6,692 nt of DNA from positions 1 to 6,692 of the forward strand of contig JAJBVJ010000297.1 in assembly GCA_020859875.1 (NCBI GenBank), read 5' to 3'. This document shows, in pieces, positions 6,110 through 6,692 of the stretch (within the stretch, counting starts at the first letter, position 1; every line of letters starts with the position of its first letter). The notes below the pieces were generated by a model. That model had not been told where the DNA came from. It saw only the letters and a list, made by a program, of their open reading frames with translations, and did no database searches. A program made the position numbers and the translations under genes. The stretch comes from Rikenellaceae bacterium. GTDB lineage: Bacteria > Bacteroidota > Bacteroidia > Bacteroidales > Rikenellaceae.

Positions 6110-6692
6110 TTATTTCAGCTTGTCGACAATTTTTTTAGCTGCTATATGGTAATATTCACCCGCTCCCCGCTCCGATACGGCTTCCGGGACACCGTCGTCC
6201 GATGCCTGCATAACAGATTGTATGACAGGAATTTCACCCAATAAATCCACTCCCGTTTCCTCTGCGATCCGGGAACCTCCTCCGCGGCCGAATATATAAT
6301 AGCGGTTGCGGGGGAGCTCCGCCGGGGTAAACCATGCCATATTCTCAATTATTCCCAGCACCGGAACATTTATCTTTTCCGACCGGAACATAGAGATACC
6401 CCGCCTCACATCGGCAAGAGCTATCTCCTGCGGAGTAGAGACGATTACGGCCCCGTCGATACTCAATTCGGTGAGCAGCGTAAGGTGCACGTCTCCGGTT
6501 CCCGGAGGCATATCTATCAACAAAAAGTCCAACGATCCCCACAGTGTCTGGTGTACCAGCTGCTTGAGTGCTCCGGTCGCCATCGGGCCTCTCCAGATCA
6601 GGGCGTCGGACGGCGTTATAAAGAACCCGACCGACATTACCTTCACTCCGTATTTCTCCGCCGGCAGGATCATCTCCCGGTTCGTAGAAGTG
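6110..6692 (-). CDS. Mrp/NBP35 (ApbC)-type P-loop ATPase, Fe-S cluster carrier; 5' part outside window
   Basis: Cytoplasmic ATPase family that carries or delivers Fe-S clusters to apoproteins. About 194 C-terminal residues are visible, and the frame is open to the right edge (the codons before the internal Met read STNRE), so the start and Walker A motif lie outside. Recognisable family segments: EKYGVKVMSVGFF, ALIWRGPMATGALKQL, LDFLLIDMPPGTGDVHLTL (Walker B region), GAVIVSTPQEIALADVRRGISMF, VPVLGIIENMAWF and RYYIFGRGGGSRIAEE. In many Mrp proteins a CxxC motif follows ENM.(Y/F/W)F and binds a cluster at the dimer interface. Here the segment is TPAELPRN, and the visible part contains no cysteine at all. 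I recall the Cys-less version as common in Bacteroidota. The next gene on this strand is nadA, 386 bases on, whose product needs a 4Fe-4S cluster; a functional link is only inference. Confidence 0.93.
   Translation of the reverse strand, partial: TSTNREMILPAEKYGVKVMSVGFFITPSDALIWRGPMATGALKQLVHQTLWGSLDFLLIDMPPGTGDVHLTLLTELSIDGAVIVSTPQEIALADVRRGISMFRSEKINVPVLGIIENMAWFTPAELPRNRYYIFGRGGGSRIAEETGVDLLGEIPVIQSVMQASDDGVPEAVSERGAGEYYHIAAKKIVDKLK

Noticed and set aside
6110..6673. Taking the ATG at 6673 as the real start of the Mrp-type gene
   Set aside because: The frame stays open to the right edge and the Walker A region that belongs upstream is missing, so this Met is internal.

Overview
The window looks like ordinary chromosomal DNA of a member of the Bacteroidota, probably close to Bacteroidales. 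Several features point there: an S46 dipeptidyl-peptidase (typical of this phylum), start codons with no Shine-Dalgarno sequence, two upstream boxes matching the Bacteroidota -7 promoter consensus TAnnTTTG, and an Mrp-type ATPase with the phylum's Cys-less 'MAWFTPAELP' segment. I see no phage, insertion sequence, CRISPR array, RNA gene or defence system.

Layout, left to right. From the left edge to 683, on the plus strand, lies an unrecognised membrane-anchored protein, cut by the window edge. It is split into two overlapping frames around a run of eight A residues. Directly after its stop codon, at 684-699, is a perfect 16-bp palindrome that matches the chromosomal parS (ParB-binding) site. 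It sits in the short gap where this gene and glnS converge.

From 723 to the right edge every gene is on the minus strand: glnS (glutaminyl-tRNA synthetase, 723-2402), a secreted S46 dipeptidyl-peptidase of DPP7 type (2525-4666), nadA (quinolinate synthase, 4788-5723), a 386-bp gene-free region, and the 3' part of an Mrp/NBP35 Fe-S-carrier ATPase (6110 to the edge). Gaps of about 120 bp with their own promoter-like boxes, and a strong hairpin between the peptidase gene and glnS, suggest mostly separate transcription units rather than one operon.

The genes serve unrelated housekeeping roles: translation, periplasmic peptide degradation, NAD synthesis and Fe-S cluster handling. The one loose link is that NadA is a 4Fe-4S enzyme and Mrp proteins handle Fe-S clusters. 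The observations most worth a second look are the parS site, which implies an origin-proximal position and ParB loading here, the A8 frame break in the first gene, and the AT-rich gene-free region with a pair of near-consensus DnaA boxes. I found no clearly new multi-gene system.
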